A stretch of 64,000 nt of DNA from Lactobacillus sp. PV012 (GCF_014522325.1 NZ_CP041983.1:1-64000); one strand, 5' to 3'; counted from the stretch's first letter, positions 1 through 9,090 are shown. Translations and numbers: made by a program. Notes: a model not told the origin generated them from the sequence alone.

Positions 1-320
1 TGCAAGTGTTTTTTGTAATTTTTTTAAAATAATATTTCATCCTAAAGCATTTGTTAAAATTCTTTGCTCTTTTCATTCGGGAATTATAATTCTATCAGCT
101 TTTATTTTTTTGTCAACACTTTTTAATAATGTTTTTGATATTTCTCCACTTTCTTTTCTAAAAGCAACCTCCATCTTAACTAAAAGTAATATTTCTATTT
201 ACTCAACCTCCAAATTTAATCTGTAGCTTCTCACTTTCTGTATTCTATCTTAGTCTTTAAGTTTTGTTCCCATCTATTTCTTAATGGCTTTCTCTTTTTA
301 GAATTAATTTAGTCATAGTA
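1..320. other. Left-edge stretch without a convincing gene
   Basis: This AT-rich stretch lies beyond the clpL terminator and holds no long ORF. The minus strand has a 33-codon ORF (73-174) with no good ribosome binding site, and a promoter-like sequence pointing off the left edge. I see nothing else I can support. Confidence 0.4.
89..116 (-). promoter_or_regulatory. Possible promoter firing off the left edge
   Basis: On the minus strand TTGACA is followed after 16 bases by TAGAAT. This is close to a sigma-A promoter, and it would drive a gene outside the window. No gene in the window tests it. Confidence 0.4.
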
Positions 321-352
321 AAACCCTGAAATCTTTTCAAATTTCAGGGTTT
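321..352 (-). terminator. Terminator after clpL
   Basis: A 12-bp inverted repeat (arms AAACCCTGAAAT and its complement) with an 8-base loop starts about 20 bases past the clpL stop. The T-run on the minus strand is short, so termination may be incomplete. Confidence 0.6.
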
Positions 353-374
353 ATAAAATTATTTAATTTAAAAA

Positions 375-2495
375 TTACTTATCTGACTTTTTATCAGTTT
401 TTTCTTCTGCTTCTTTGATGTCTTTCTTTTCTTGATCTCTTGTTTTACGGTCAAAAAGCACATCTTCTAGCACTTTACCGTTTAAGTAAAGGTGCTTATC
501 GTCAAGAGTAAATTCAACCTTCTTCGTATCTGGCTTAGAGACGATTAATTTAGCAGCTGGAGTTTCAAGATCTTGTTCTACCACTCTTCTTAATGGACGA
601 GCACCAAATTCTTTGTCATAACCTTTTTCTGCCAAGTACTTCTTAGCTGGTTCAGTTACATGAAGCTCAATATCTCGTTTCCCAAGAGAAGCTTTCATCT
701 TCTTTAAGTAAAGATCTAAGATCTTAAGCATATCCTCACTGGTTAATGAGTTAAATGGAACAATTGCATCAAGACGGTTCAAAAATTCAGGTCTGAAGTA
801 AACTTCAAGAGCCTTACGTAAAGCATCTTGATCATCACCTTTAAGCAAGTTATCTGAGAAACCAGCATTTGAAGTCATGATAATAATTGTATCTTTAAAT
901 GAAATTGTTCTTCCTTGTGCATCCGTTAAACGACCATCATCCATAATTTGGAGTAATGCATTAAATACTTGTGGATTTGCCTTTTCAATTTCATCAAGCA
1001 AAATTAATGAATATGGTTGGTGACGAATCTTTTCAGTTAATTGTCCACCTTCACCATAGCCAACATAACCAGGTGCAGAACCAATTAACTTATTAACAGC
1101 CATTTGATCTTGGTATTCAGACATATCTAAACGTACTAAGGCATCAGCTTTACCAAATAGCTTGATAGCTAATTGTTTAGCTAATTCAGTCTTACCAACA
1201 CCAGTTGGTCCTGTCAAAAGGAATGAACCTGTTGGACGGTTAGAATCCTTGAAGACTTGTTTACGAGCAATAGCATCAGTAATAATATCAATTGCCTTAT
1301 CTTGGTCAATAACAACCTTCTTCAAGTCAGCAGCTAAGTTAGCATTCTTTTCAGCTTCGTCAGCATTGATTTCGCTCATTGGAATACCAGTCTTAGTTTG
1401 AATTAGCTTGTATAAATCATCTGCAGTAACTTTAGCTTCACTAGCCTTACCTGCAGTCTTAAGATCTTTCTTTAATCCTTCAATATCTTTCTTGATTTTA
1501 GCTGCTTCATCATATTTTTCATCCTTAGCAGCTTCATCTTTTTTAGCTTCTAAAGCCTTAATCTTATTCTTAATTGAAGTTTCGTCTTTTTGATCCATGT
1601 TTAAGGACTTCTTAGCACCAGCTTCATCCATTAAGTCAATAGCTTTATCTGGTAAGTGACGATCATTGATATAACGATCTGAAAGTTCTGCAGCAAGTTT
1701 CAATGCATCTGGATCATATTTAACATTGTGGTACTTTTCATATTTTGGAGCTAATCCTTCCAAAATCTTAATAGCATCTTCAATAGTTGGTTCAGGAACT
1801 TGAACTGGTTGGAATCTACGAGCTAAAGCTGGATCTTTTTCAATTTGTTGATATTCGCTAGTAGTTGTAGCACCAATAACGCGAATTTCGCCACTTGCTA
1901 AAGCGGGCTTTAAGATGTTTGCAGCGTCACCTGAATTATTTTCTGAATCTGTTGATCCAGCACCTACTATATTGTGTAATTCATCGATGAAAAGAATAAC
2001 ATTCTTATCGCCTTTAGCTTTATCAATAATTTTCTTCAATTTTTCTTCAAAAGATCCACGTAATGAAGTTCCAGCAACTAACTCATTAATGTTTAATTCA
2101 ATAATATGTGCTTTCTTTAATTTTTCAGGCACATCTCCATCTACAATCCGTTGAGCTAATCCTTCAACAACAGAAGTTTTACCAACACCAGCAGGACCAG
2201 TTAAAACTGGGTTATTCTTTTTACGTCTACTTAAAATTTCAATAACTTGATCAATAACTGCTGTACGTCCGATAACTGGATCATACTTTCCTTTTTTAGC
2301 TTGTTCAGTTAAATCAATTCCAATTTCTTTTTCTTTTTTCCCTTGTTGTGCTTGTTGAGTTACACCTTGTTGAGGCATTTGGCCTGAGCTAAAGCCCATT
2401 GGTTGACCACCTGACATTCTTCTGCCATTCCCATCGTTGAAGAAGTCATTAAAAATGTCGTCAAAGTTGTAACTACCATTATCAAAGTATGCCAT
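375..2495 (-). CDS. clpL: ClpL-type AAA+ chaperone/disaggregase
   Basis: This Hsp100 ATPase of 706 residues unfolds or disaggregates heat-damaged cytoplasmic proteins. Two AAA+ modules are visible: Walker A GPAGVGKT near residue 100 with FIDELHN downstream, and GPTGVGKT near residue 430 with LLDEIEKA. A charged Lys/Glu-rich coiled coil (UVR-like) lies between them. The N-terminus is short, rich in Asn, Gly and Gln, and lacks the ClpE zinc finger, hence ClpL. The start is the ATG at 2495, 8 bases after GAGGAG; an ATG six codons upstream overlaps that ribosome site and is rejected. A CIRCE-like operator sits between promoter and gene. HrcA control of clpL has been proposed in L. gasseri. A ClpE paralogue is the main alternative. 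Confidence 0.9.
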   Translation of the reverse strand: MAYFDNGSYNFDDIFNDFFNDGNGRRMSGGQPMGFSSGQMPQQGVTQQAQQGKKEKEIGIDLTEQAKKGKYDPVIGRTAVIDQVIEILSRRKKNNPVLTGPAGVGKTSVVEGLAQRIVDGDVPEKLKKAHIIELNINELVAGTSLRGSFEEKLKKIIDKAKGDKNVILFIDELHNIVGAGSTDSENNSGDAANILKPALASGEIRVIGATTTSEYQQIEKDPALARRFQPVQVPEPTIEDAIKILEGLAPKYEKYHNVKYDPDALKLAAELSDRYINDRHLPDKAIDLMDEAGAKKSLNMDQKDETSIKNKIKALEAKKDEAAKDEKYDEAAKIKKDIEGLKKDLKTAGKASEAKVTADDLYKLIQTKTGIPMSEINADEAEKNANLAADLKKVVIDQDKAIDIITDAIARKQVFKDSNRPTGSFLLTGPTGVGKTELAKQLAIKLFGKADALVRLDMSEYQDQMAVNKLIGSAPGYVGYGEGGQLTEKIRHQPYSLILLDEIEKANPQVFNALLQIMDDGRLTDAQGRTISFKDTIIIMTSNAGFSDNLLKGDDQDALRKALEVYFRPEFLNRLDAIVPFNSLTSEDMLKILDLYLKKMKASLGKRDIELHVTEPAKKYLAEKGYDKEFGARPLRRVVEQDLETPAAKLIVSKPDTKKVEFTLDDKHLYLNGKVLEDVLFDRKTRDQEKKDIKEAEEKTDKKSDK

Positions 2496-2532
2496 AGTAT
2501 GTCCACTCCTCATTAAATAAATAATAAAGAAC

Positions 2533-2560
2533 TTAGCACCTACTTATACCTAAGTGCTAA
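2533..2560 (-). promoter_or_regulatory. CIRCE-like HrcA operator of clpL
   Basis: The arms TTAGCAC and GTGCTAA face each other just downstream of the clpL -10 box. The classical CIRCE spans 27 bases (TTAGCACTC-N9-GAGTGCTAA); here the span is 28 and the inner arm bases are CT and AA. HrcA is the expected repressor. Confidence 0.75.
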
Positions 2561-2574
2561 TCTTTCATAATCTA

Positions 2575-2603
2575 ATTATATGCGCTTATTTCTTTAATGC
2601 CAA
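2575..2603 (-). promoter_or_regulatory. clpL promoter
   Basis: On the minus strand TTGGCA and TATAAT are separated by exactly 17 bases. This sigma-A promoter lies immediately upstream of the CIRCE-like element, so a bound repressor would block elongation or initiation. Confidence 0.75.
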
Positions 2604-2623
2604 ATAATATGTATTGTTTTATC

Positions 2624-2658
2624 AATAAAAAAATAGAGGGATATTTTCATCCCTCTAT
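2624..2658 (-). terminator. Terminator after the hydrolase gene
   Basis: A 10-bp stem (ATAGAGGGAT and complement) with a 6-base loop, followed on the minus strand by a long T-run, ends the PTS-hydrolase transcript. Confidence 0.75.
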
Positions 2659-2663
2659 GGCCT

Positions 2664-2697
2664 AAAAATTAATGTTTCATATGAAACATTAATTTTT
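2664..2697. repeat. Perfect 34-bp palindrome with a parS-like core
   Basis: Two 17-base arms with no loop are fully complementary, and the palindrome overlaps the stop codon of the hydrolase gene. Its core at 2673-2688 reads TGTTTCATATGAAACA and differs from the Spo0J/ParB consensus TGTTTCACGTGAAACA only in the two central bases. It may instead be part of the terminator. ParB binding is inference. Confidence 0.45.
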
Positions 2698-3573
2698 ATC
2701 TTTCTTATTACTATTTCTTTGTGGGCCATTATTTCCTTTTTGTACTGCCTTTAATAGATATTGTTCAATCAACTGCACCACTTGTTTATTTTGAGGCAAA
2801 GAAGAATGTTGAGCATCTTCTCCAGTGACGGTCATTGTAGTATAGTGGTTAACTTGATTTTGAAAAATGTATTTTCCAGCTTCTACGCTATTCTCTGGTA
2901 CTAGACCATCTGACTCATAATTTTCCCCTCCAGAAACAGAATACACATTTAGGCTAGAGGGGATTTTACTTTTATTTTTAATAAAATCTTCTAACATCTG
3001 AGTTTTATGACTAATACTTGTTTCATTAAAATTAAACGGTGTCCCTACCGTCATTAACTCTTTAATTTTAATTTCACTCGAATAATCAGAATAGTAATGT
3101 TCTAGCCAGTAAGTCCAAATTAATCCTCCATTAGAATGTCCAAAAGCTTTAAAGTTATTAAAGGTATACTGCTTACTTAAGCTTTGAAAGGCTATGTTAA
3201 GCCACGAAGCTTGTTTTTTTATATTACTGTATCCATCCTTATTATTTTCAAATCCAATAATAATAAATGGTTCATTATCACCTTTGCTAATTTTTCCGCT
3301 ATAAACTAATTGTCCATCAGTATCTACCTTTATTTTTAAAACACTATGTTTTTCCACAGTATCTTTATTTAAAGTAGAAACTAATTCATTAAATCTTTCT
3401 GTTGTTGCACTTGAACCTGGTACCATAATAACAGGAGAAAGCTGAGATTTTTTTCGCTCAGCTAAATCTTTATTAGAATTTTTTGTCCAAAAATATGTTG
3501 GAATCATTAATACTGCTAAAAGAAAAAAGATCAATATTAAAAATAATTTATTTTTCTTCACTTTTTTCAACAT
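2689..3573 (-). CDS. DUF915-family alpha/beta hydrolase, membrane-anchored
   Basis: This 294-residue protein has an N-terminal hydrophobic segment (about residues 9-29) that would anchor or export it. An alpha/beta-hydrolase body follows: an early VIMVPGS strand-loop (oxyanion region) and the nucleophile elbow GHSNGG, with late Asp (SDGLVP) and His candidates for the triad. This pattern fits the DUF915 cell-surface hydrolases common in lactobacilli; substrates are unknown. The start overlaps the 3' end of the upstream PTS-like gene by 26 bases, with AGAGGA 8 bases before the ATG, so the two are probably co-translated. Confidence 0.75.
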   Translation of the reverse strand: MLKKVKKNKLFLILIFFLLAVLMIPTYFWTKNSNKDLAERKKSQLSPVIMVPGSSATTERFNELVSTLNKDTVEKHSVLKIKVDTDGQLVYSGKISKGDNEPFIIIGFENNKDGYSNIKKQASWLNIAFQSLSKQYTFNNFKAFGHSNGGLIWTYWLEHYYSDYSSEIKIKELMTVGTPFNFNETSISHKTQMLEDFIKNKSKIPSSLNVYSVSGGENYESDGLVPENSVEAGKYIFQNQVNHYTTMTVTGEDAQHSSLPQNKQVVQLIEQYLLKAVQKGNNGPQRNSNKKDKN

Positions 3574-4882
3574 TTTTTCTTTCCTCTCTAGTATTTAATT
3601 CATCAACTTTACTTTCAATCTTATTAGCCATCTTCACAATTGGAATATAAAGAAGAATATCGACTGCAAAAATCACTAAAGCCACTAATAAAGCCTGCCA
3701 GCTTCCATTAGTAGCGATAAAGCCTTTGATAAGACCAGGAGTCCCTGTTAGTATCGCATAAGCAGAAGCAGGCACTAAATGGAGAGCGATTGCTCCTGCT
3801 GCTAAAAGCATATTCATAATAGGAAGAAAGACATAGGGTAATACAAAAAGTGGATTTAAAATCACTGGAATCCCAATTAAAGCACCTGCATTTGAACCAA
3901 ATAAGGTTGGAATAAAAGTCCAACGACTAATCCTAACAACATTTTTCTTTTTAACAAATAATAAAATTACTATCAACAAAGCCAGCAAAATACCATTGCC
4001 GCCAAATTGTCCATAAGATTTATAAATTTCAGACCCCAAAAATTTATTTGGCACATTCCAGCTTGAGCCATGTTGCAACGCGTAACTAATGTTAGCTGTT
4101 CCCATGCCACTTATTCCCGCATCTGTTAACCCTGTCAACGGTTGACCAATTCCTAACCAATTTAAAAAAAGTGCTAATCCGATTAAAGGAATATAAGCAA
4201 AAATATTTAAATTATTTTGCCCTTGATTTTGAAAGTATTCGTATAAGTGAGTAGCCACTAATCTTAAGCCAACAAAATTAGCCACAATTCCTAATACTAG
4301 ACCAATTGCCCAAGTTACCAAAAGTGGCTTGAAGGATGCAATCGCTCTTTCCTGAATATGAGGGGAATTATTTATTGAAGGATGAGTAACATTTTTGCCC
4401 AACCAACGAAAAATTTGTCCCGTGCCAAACCCTATCAAGAGTGCCAACAAAAAGCTGTCAATATTTAAAAAACGCCAATTAAACGTAAAAACTGAATTAT
4501 TCACATTGCGATACCGATAAGCACACAGTAAAAGTCCAATCATCCCTGAAAGTCCAGCCATTTGTTCATCTTTATTATAAAATTGCGCAGTATACTTAGC
4601 AGCAAAATACGCTACAAATATTCCAAATAGATTAAAAATAACATTTGTTAATCCTTGCGTAGCATACCAAGCACCATTAAAAATTTGATCAGGTAACCAA
4701 TTGTCAAAATATAATATATTTGAGATTAGACTATCCGGCGAAAATACACTTCTCCATAAAAACTGTGATACACTTCCAATAACTGCTAAAGGCATCAACA
4801 TGGTTAAAGTTCTCTCAGACACTCTAAAAAAAGGACGTCGGCGGAACCACAAAAATATGGTATAAATATTACTCTTTGGCAT
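3548..4882 (-). CDS. PTS sugar permease, EIIC component (lactose/cellobiose type)
   Basis: A 444-residue polytopic membrane protein with roughly ten hydrophobic segments. The stretch with GIPVILNP and nearby Gly-rich loops resembles the substrate-binding region of the cellobiose/lactose EIIC family. It would move a sugar coupled to phosphorylation, but no EIIA, EIIB or glycosidase gene is next to it, so partners must be encoded elsewhere or the protein has another role. The ATG follows GGAGA by 11-12 bases. It is the first gene of a two-gene unit with the surface hydrolase. Confidence 0.75.
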   Translation of the reverse strand: MPKSNIYTIFLWFRRRPFFRVSERTLTMLMPLAVIGSVSQFLWRSVFSPDSLISNILYFDNWLPDQIFNGAWYATQGLTNVIFNLFGIFVAYFAAKYTAQFYNKDEQMAGLSGMIGLLLCAYRYRNVNNSVFTFNWRFLNIDSFLLALLIGFGTGQIFRWLGKNVTHPSINNSPHIQERAIASFKPLLVTWAIGLVLGIVANFVGLRLVATHLYEYFQNQGQNNLNIFAYIPLIGLALFLNWLGIGQPLTGLTDAGISGMGTANISYALQHGSSWNVPNKFLGSEIYKSYGQFGGNGILLALLIVILLFVKKKNVVRISRWTFIPTLFGSNAGALIGIPVILNPLFVLPYVFLPIMNMLLAAGAIALHLVPASAYAILTGTPGLIKGFIATNGSWQALLVALVIFAVDILLYIPIVKMANKIESKVDELNTREERKNVEKSEEK

Positions 4883-4998
4883 CTAATTAATTTTCTCCCT
4901 TAACTAAGTTATATTTACTATACTATTCCTTTCCTTCTCGTCATTCAATCTCATCAAATTAACTGACCGTCTTTCCTCTAATTTTTAGCAATTAAGAC

Positions 4999-5007
4999 TG
5001 GTATAAT
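4999..5007 (+). promoter_or_regulatory. Extended -10 promoter of the 5037-6491 unit
   Basis: TGGTATAAT is a perfect extended -10 (TG at 4999, TATAAT at 5002-5007). No good -35 is visible, which is typical of extended -10 promoters. Confidence 0.55.
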
Positions 5008-5036
5008 ATAAGAAGTTAACTAAAAGGAGGACTAAT

Positions 5037-5270
5037 ATGATTAAATCACATCTTAAATTGAGTAATGAAAGTCGGGCATTACTTTCTTTTTATTGCGAAC
5101 AAGAAAACAAAGATCCTGAAATATTGCTTAACGACCTAATTAATGAATTTTTACATAAAAATATTTCAAAAAATGATTTTCAAAAAATTATTGCTGAAGC
5201 TTCTGATTCTACTAGCTTTAACACTAGTGAATTAATGCGTAATTTTGGCGATAGCTGGCTTCAAGACTAA
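5037..5270 (+). CDS. Small hypothetical protein
   Basis: A 77-residue, acidic, probably helical soluble protein that I do not recognise. It has no signal peptide and no Cys pair. The start is supported by a strong AAAGGAGG 7 bases upstream. It ends 24 bases before an MFS transporter on the same strand, so the two are likely co-transcribed. A small regulatory or accessory role is possible but nothing in the sequence shows it. Confidence 0.65.
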   Translation: MIKSHLKLSNESRALLSFYCEQENKDPEILLNDLINEFLHKNISKNDFQKIIAEASDSTSFNTSELMRNFGDSWLQD

Positions 5271-5294
5271 TTATAGAAATGGAAGGTTGAAATA

Positions 5295-6491
5295 ATGTTA
5301 AAAAGAGCAAAATCTGATCCTATTAACACAATTTGGCTTTTCCTTGGTTCACTTATTGTTAACACTGGTATTAGTTTTATTTGGCCGCTAACCACTATTT
5401 ATATTCACAATTATCTCCACGAAAGTCTAACCATAGCAGGAGTTGTGCTTTTCTTAAACTCTATTTTTACCATGCTGGGGAATGCACTAGGTGGTTACCT
5501 TTTTGATAAATGGTTCCCTTATCAAACCATTTTACTAGGAGTAAGTATCGCCACCTTTTCTACCCTAATGTTAATTTTCTTTCATGGTTGGCCCGCTTAT
5601 GTGGTTTGGCTTTTGACCTTAGGTATTGGGAATGGAATTATCGTTACTGGCCTTAATTCAACCGCCACGTTAATAAAAAGCAAAGCCCCCTCTTATATTT
5701 TCAATATTTTATATTTTACTCAAAATTTAGGTCTTGTATTTGGCTCATTAATGGTTGGTTTTATTTTACCATTTGGAATTGTCTATATATTTATTCTTGC
5801 ATTTATGATGTTTCTATTTTTCAACATTGTTGTTTTAGTAAAATATCGCCATCTTAATCAGCGACCAAAAGATACAAACCACATGAAAATTTCGGAAGAG
5901 AACGTGACAAGCAATCCTCATTTAAAAATTATTGCTAGTTTACTTTTCTGTGTATTAGCAGCCTGGATTGCTTACGAACAGTGGAATTCTAATATTTCTT
6001 CTTATATGTTAAGTTTGCACATGTCCGTTACCCTATATAGTTTTCTATGGACTTTAAATGCTATTTTAATTGTAACTTTGCAACCCATTCTTACCTATTT
6101 TGATAGCTGGCTTACTGATCATATCAATGGAAGACTATATTTTGGTTTTACCTTGTTTGCCCTAGCTTTCCTACTTCTAATTGGGGCCACTCATTATGCT
6201 CGTTTTCTCTTAGCTATGGCTTTGTTAACTACAGGAGAAGTTTTTGCTTTTCCAGCAGTTTCTACTTTCATTAACAATTTTGCTAGTGAAGAAAACAAAG
6301 GGAAATATCAAGGAATTATCCAAGTAGTAGTTTCTGCGGGAAGAGCCCTTGGTCCCTTAATTGGAGCTCTAGTGATTGATTTCTCTTCATTCTTAACTCT
6401 CTTTATTTTTTGTACAGGTATCGTTCTAATTTCAGGCATTATCTTTTTCTTTACAAATGAATTATCCAAAAGAAAAAAGTTTAGAGACTAG
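5295..6491 (+). CDS. MFS transporter (drug/sugar efflux type)
   Basis: A 398-residue protein with about 12 hydrophobic segments. The loop after the second segment reads GGYLFDKW, matching the G-x-L-x-D motif A of the major facilitator superfamily. It should be a secondary transporter in the cytoplasmic membrane; a multidrug or metabolite exporter is likely but the substrate cannot be read from the sequence. Its stop codon lies inside the left arm of the following terminator. Confidence 0.8.
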   Translation: MLKRAKSDPINTIWLFLGSLIVNTGISFIWPLTTIYIHNYLHESLTIAGVVLFLNSIFTMLGNALGGYLFDKWFPYQTILLGVSIATFSTLMLIFFHGWPAYVVWLLTLGIGNGIIVTGLNSTATLIKSKAPSYIFNILYFTQNLGLVFGSLMVGFILPFGIVYIFILAFMMFLFFNIVVLVKYRHLNQRPKDTNHMKISEENVTSNPHLKIIASLLFCVLAAWIAYEQWNSNISSYMLSLHMSVTLYSFLWTLNAILIVTLQPILTYFDSWLTDHINGRLYFGFTLFALAFLLLIGATHYARFLLAMALLTTGEVFAFPAVSTFINNFASEENKGKYQGIIQVVVSAGRALGPLIGALVIDFSSFLTLFIFCTGIVLISGIIFFFTNELSKRKKFRD

Positions 6492-6524
6492 GAGTTTTGT
6501 TTCTCCTAATTTCTAAACTTTTTA
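6474..6524. terminator. Bidirectional terminator between the MFS gene and dltD
   Basis: A long interrupted stem (AAAAGTTTAGA and AGGAG with their complements) is flanked by A-run and T-run on opposite sides. It can end the MFS transcript and, on the minus strand, the dlt operon. Confidence 0.75.
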
Positions 6525-6572
6525 TTTACTCAAAATTCAATACTAGACTTCAAATAGAAGTAATACGGTACT

Positions 6573-8837
6573 TTATTTTATTAATTCACTTATTAATTTA
6601 TCCATTTGGACTTTTGTCTGCTTAAAGCTCTTTATTGGATGGTTTGTTTGAATGATCACAGCATTTTTTCCGTTATTAGAAATTCTTACAAATGCATGAT
6701 AGCCAACTCCTGCCCCATTTGCAGCTCGAAAGCCCGCCGGATTATTATAGAATCCACCACCATAGTAGGCTGGTGCTTTACCTCTAAAAAGAATTTTCAT
6801 TGAGTTTTTAGACAGTAAAGTTCCATCTGTAATGGCTTTCTCAGTTTTGTATAAATCTGATGTCGACATTACCACTGATCCTGCCCCAAGTTCTCCATGG
6901 AGCTCATTTAAATTCAAAGTAATCGGAACTTCAGAAGTTTTATTTTTATTAGCGTATCTATAAGATTGCGCTAAATGTACCTTCTGCAACTTCGATTTTT
7001 TATTCCAAATAAATGCAGTATTTTCTAGCTTCAATTTCTTTACAAAAGTTTCATTAAATAAACTTTCGTAGGATTGGTGAGTTACTTTCTCTAAAATTCC
7101 AGATAAAAGTACATAGTTAATTGAAGAATAATATCTTTTACCATACAAATTATCCTTAAAACTAATCAAATGGTCAATATCATATTCGATACCCGCTTGA
7201 TCATTTTCAAACTTCGGACTTCCTAATGGTGCTTTATTTGGTGTAGTAAGCCCACTTGTCATTTCAAGCAACTGTTGAATGGTAATCCGATTAGCTTGAT
7301 CAATATTAGGGTAAAATTTGGCCAACTTATCTGTCAACTTCAGGTTACCCTTTTCAACTTGACGCATAACCATTGTAGCAGTCATAGCCTTTTGAACAGA
7401 ATCGATTAAATAACTAGTTTTCTCAGTATTAACTAAGTTTTTCTTCTTATTTGCCCAACCAGTTGCATAAGAGACCCTTACCTTATTATTTTTTACTTCA
7501 GTTACTGTCCCTTGTAAGCCCTGCTGATTCATCAAATTTTGCATTCGGTTAATTTCAGCTGCTTTTTCTTCAACTGACTTGCTAATTTTTGCATCTGGCT
7601 TTTTTGCCCAAGCTTCAGAGAAATAATAGTTATTCAGCTGATAGTTAATTGGCGTATTCTTAAGTTTCATAAATGACTGTACATACTTATCCATCGTAAG
7701 CCATCCATTCCAACCTAAGTGAATAGTATCTTCCATGAAGTATTCTTTGTCACCATCCTTCGACAAATCAGCTACATGGGTAAAACCTTGAGTTAAAAGT
7801 TGCGCTTTAATTTTATTTACAGAACGTTGGTACATCTTTTCAGATAGACCTGTATATTTTGCCCACTTACTATTTACTGGTGGAATTACAAATAATACAT
7901 TTACATGTTCTTGCGCAAATTCATTTAAAACTAACTCAAAATCGCCAAATTCTGGGGAACGGGTATAGTCAAAATTCTTTTGAGAGTCTTTTAGACCCTT
8001 TAATCCATTCTTCAATAATCTCTTTTTAAAGAAATTATTAGAGATATTAAATGAATTGTTTGTTGTACCCTGTGCTCCTTGATTATTAGCGAATTGACGC
8101 AAATTATCATATGCATATGTCCCAGGAAGTTTGTGCGCACCACTTTGCAATTTCGGAATATTATTCTTCATATCAAAAGTAGTAAAAAAATCATCCTGAT
8201 TAGAAAGGGTTCTTTGACGCATTTGAAGCCATGATCTTTGCCAATTGGAAATTTTCTTTCCATCTGCTAGATCTTTTAGTGCTGCTTTAGTCGACTCACT
8301 TGAAGTTGCTGAAGGCATCTTAAGTAATCGTTTAGCAGCATAGCGTGTCGCAACACTATCTTTAGCACTCAAAATCCAATCAATAGCTTGTAATTGTGAA
8401 AAATACATTCCAAAAGCAGCTGGATCTTGCCCTTCTTTTACAAACCATTGAGGAGAGATAATAAACACTGCTTTTTTACCAGCAAGTTGTTTCTTAGTCT
8501 CTTGAAGATTCATAAAATGTGTCAAGGATTGACTACCAGGTCCCCCTAATAAAAAGGGCTGATATGAACGATGATATTTATAAGCTAAAACACTTGGATG
8601 TAAAGGATCCATTCGAGAAAGCTCACTTGAACCATAAAAAGGAACGTACTCTTTTTCAAAAGCCGCCCGTTTAATATTTTCTCCCTTAAATACGTTTTGA
8701 GATTGGGAGACAGATGCTTTGAATAAAACACCATCTGAAACTTTTCTATTCCATGGAATTATAAAAACCACGAATAATAGAATAAAAGCACAGATAACTG
8801 GGCCAAAAATTTGCCACAGCTTTCGTTTATTACTCAT
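6573..8837 (-). CDS. dltD: DltD fused to a beta-lactamase-like serine hydrolase
   Basis: DltD completes D-alanine transfer to teichoic acid on the outer membrane face. Residues 1-410 look like a complete DltD: an N-terminal anchor (about 11-29), catalytic-Ser motif GSSE at 69-72, and DTIH near 370-373. The usual DltD is about 420 residues; this one has 754. After a charged linker, residues 436-754 form a class-C beta-lactamase/FmtA-like domain: SVQK (S480-K483, SxxK), a YSSINY motif near 570 and a Gly-rich segment near 710. The whole is one uninterrupted frame. Its start overlaps the end of dltC by 8 bases. FmtA of S. aureus removes D-Ala from teichoic acids, so this could be a D-Ala esterase or editing domain; that function is inference. 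Confidence 0.9.
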   Translation of the reverse strand: MSNKRKLWQIFGPVICAFILLFVVFIIPWNRKVSDGVLFKASVSQSQNVFKGENIKRAAFEKEYVPFYGSSELSRMDPLHPSVLAYKYHRSYQPFLLGGPGSQSLTHFMNLQETKKQLAGKKAVFIISPQWFVKEGQDPAAFGMYFSQLQAIDWILSAKDSVATRYAAKRLLKMPSATSSESTKAALKDLADGKKISNWQRSWLQMRQRTLSNQDDFFTTFDMKNNIPKLQSGAHKLPGTYAYDNLRQFANNQGAQGTTNNSFNISNNFFKKRLLKNGLKGLKDSQKNFDYTRSPEFGDFELVLNEFAQEHVNVLFVIPPVNSKWAKYTGLSEKMYQRSVNKIKAQLLTQGFTHVADLSKDGDKEYFMEDTIHLGWNGWLTMDKYVQSFMKLKNTPINYQLNNYYFSEAWAKKPDAKISKSVEEKAAEINRMQNLMNQQGLQGTVTEVKNNKVRVSYATGWANKKKNLVNTEKTSYLIDSVQKAMTATMVMRQVEKGNLKLTDKLAKFYPNIDQANRITIQQLLEMTSGLTTPNKAPLGSPKFENDQAGIEYDIDHLISFKDNLYGKRYYSSINYVLLSGILEKVTHQSYESLFNETFVKKLKLENTAFIWNKKSKLQKVHLAQSYRYANKNKTSEVPITLNLNELHGELGAGSVVMSTSDLYKTEKAITDGTLLSKNSMKILFRGKAPAYYGGGFYNNPAGFRAANGAGVGYHAFVRISNNGKNAVIIQTNHPIKSFKQTKVQMDKLISELIK

Positions 8838-9069
8838 TTCTTAAGCTTTCTACCTTTTCTACAATTTTTGTAGGAGTTTCCCATTCTTCACGTACAAATT
8901 CAGATACTGGAGGAGTAATTCCGATAAGTTGTTGTAATTCAAGTAACATTTGTACTACTGCCATTGAATCCATTAAACCTGTTTCGAATAAATCTTCATC
9001 CATACGATCAGTAAAATCTTCACCAGTTAATTCATTTAATACATTTAATACAGCTTCTTTAGTATCCAT
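8830..9069 (-). CDS. dltC: D-alanyl carrier protein DltC
   Basis: A 79-residue acyl-carrier-type protein that receives D-Ala from DltA on a phosphopantetheine arm. The attachment serine is S35 in GLMDSM, the standard DxS motif. The ATG is preceded by AAAGGA at 9 bases. It sits between dltB and dltD and overlaps dltD by 8 bases. Confidence 0.96.
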   Translation of the reverse strand: MDTKEAVLNVLNELTGEDFTDRMDEDLFETGLMDSMAVVQMLLELQQLIGITPPVSEFVREEWETPTKIVEKVESLRNE

Positions 9070-9090
9070 AATTTAAATTCCTTTCACTAT

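Noticed and set aside
73..174. 33-codon minus-strand ORF at the left edge
   Set aside because: No convincing ribosome site, no family resemblance, and it overlaps a promoter-like sequence; may be a remnant.
1162..2154. Plus-strand ORFs inside clpL
   Set aside because: Antisense shadows of clpL; composition follows the codon pattern of the real gene.
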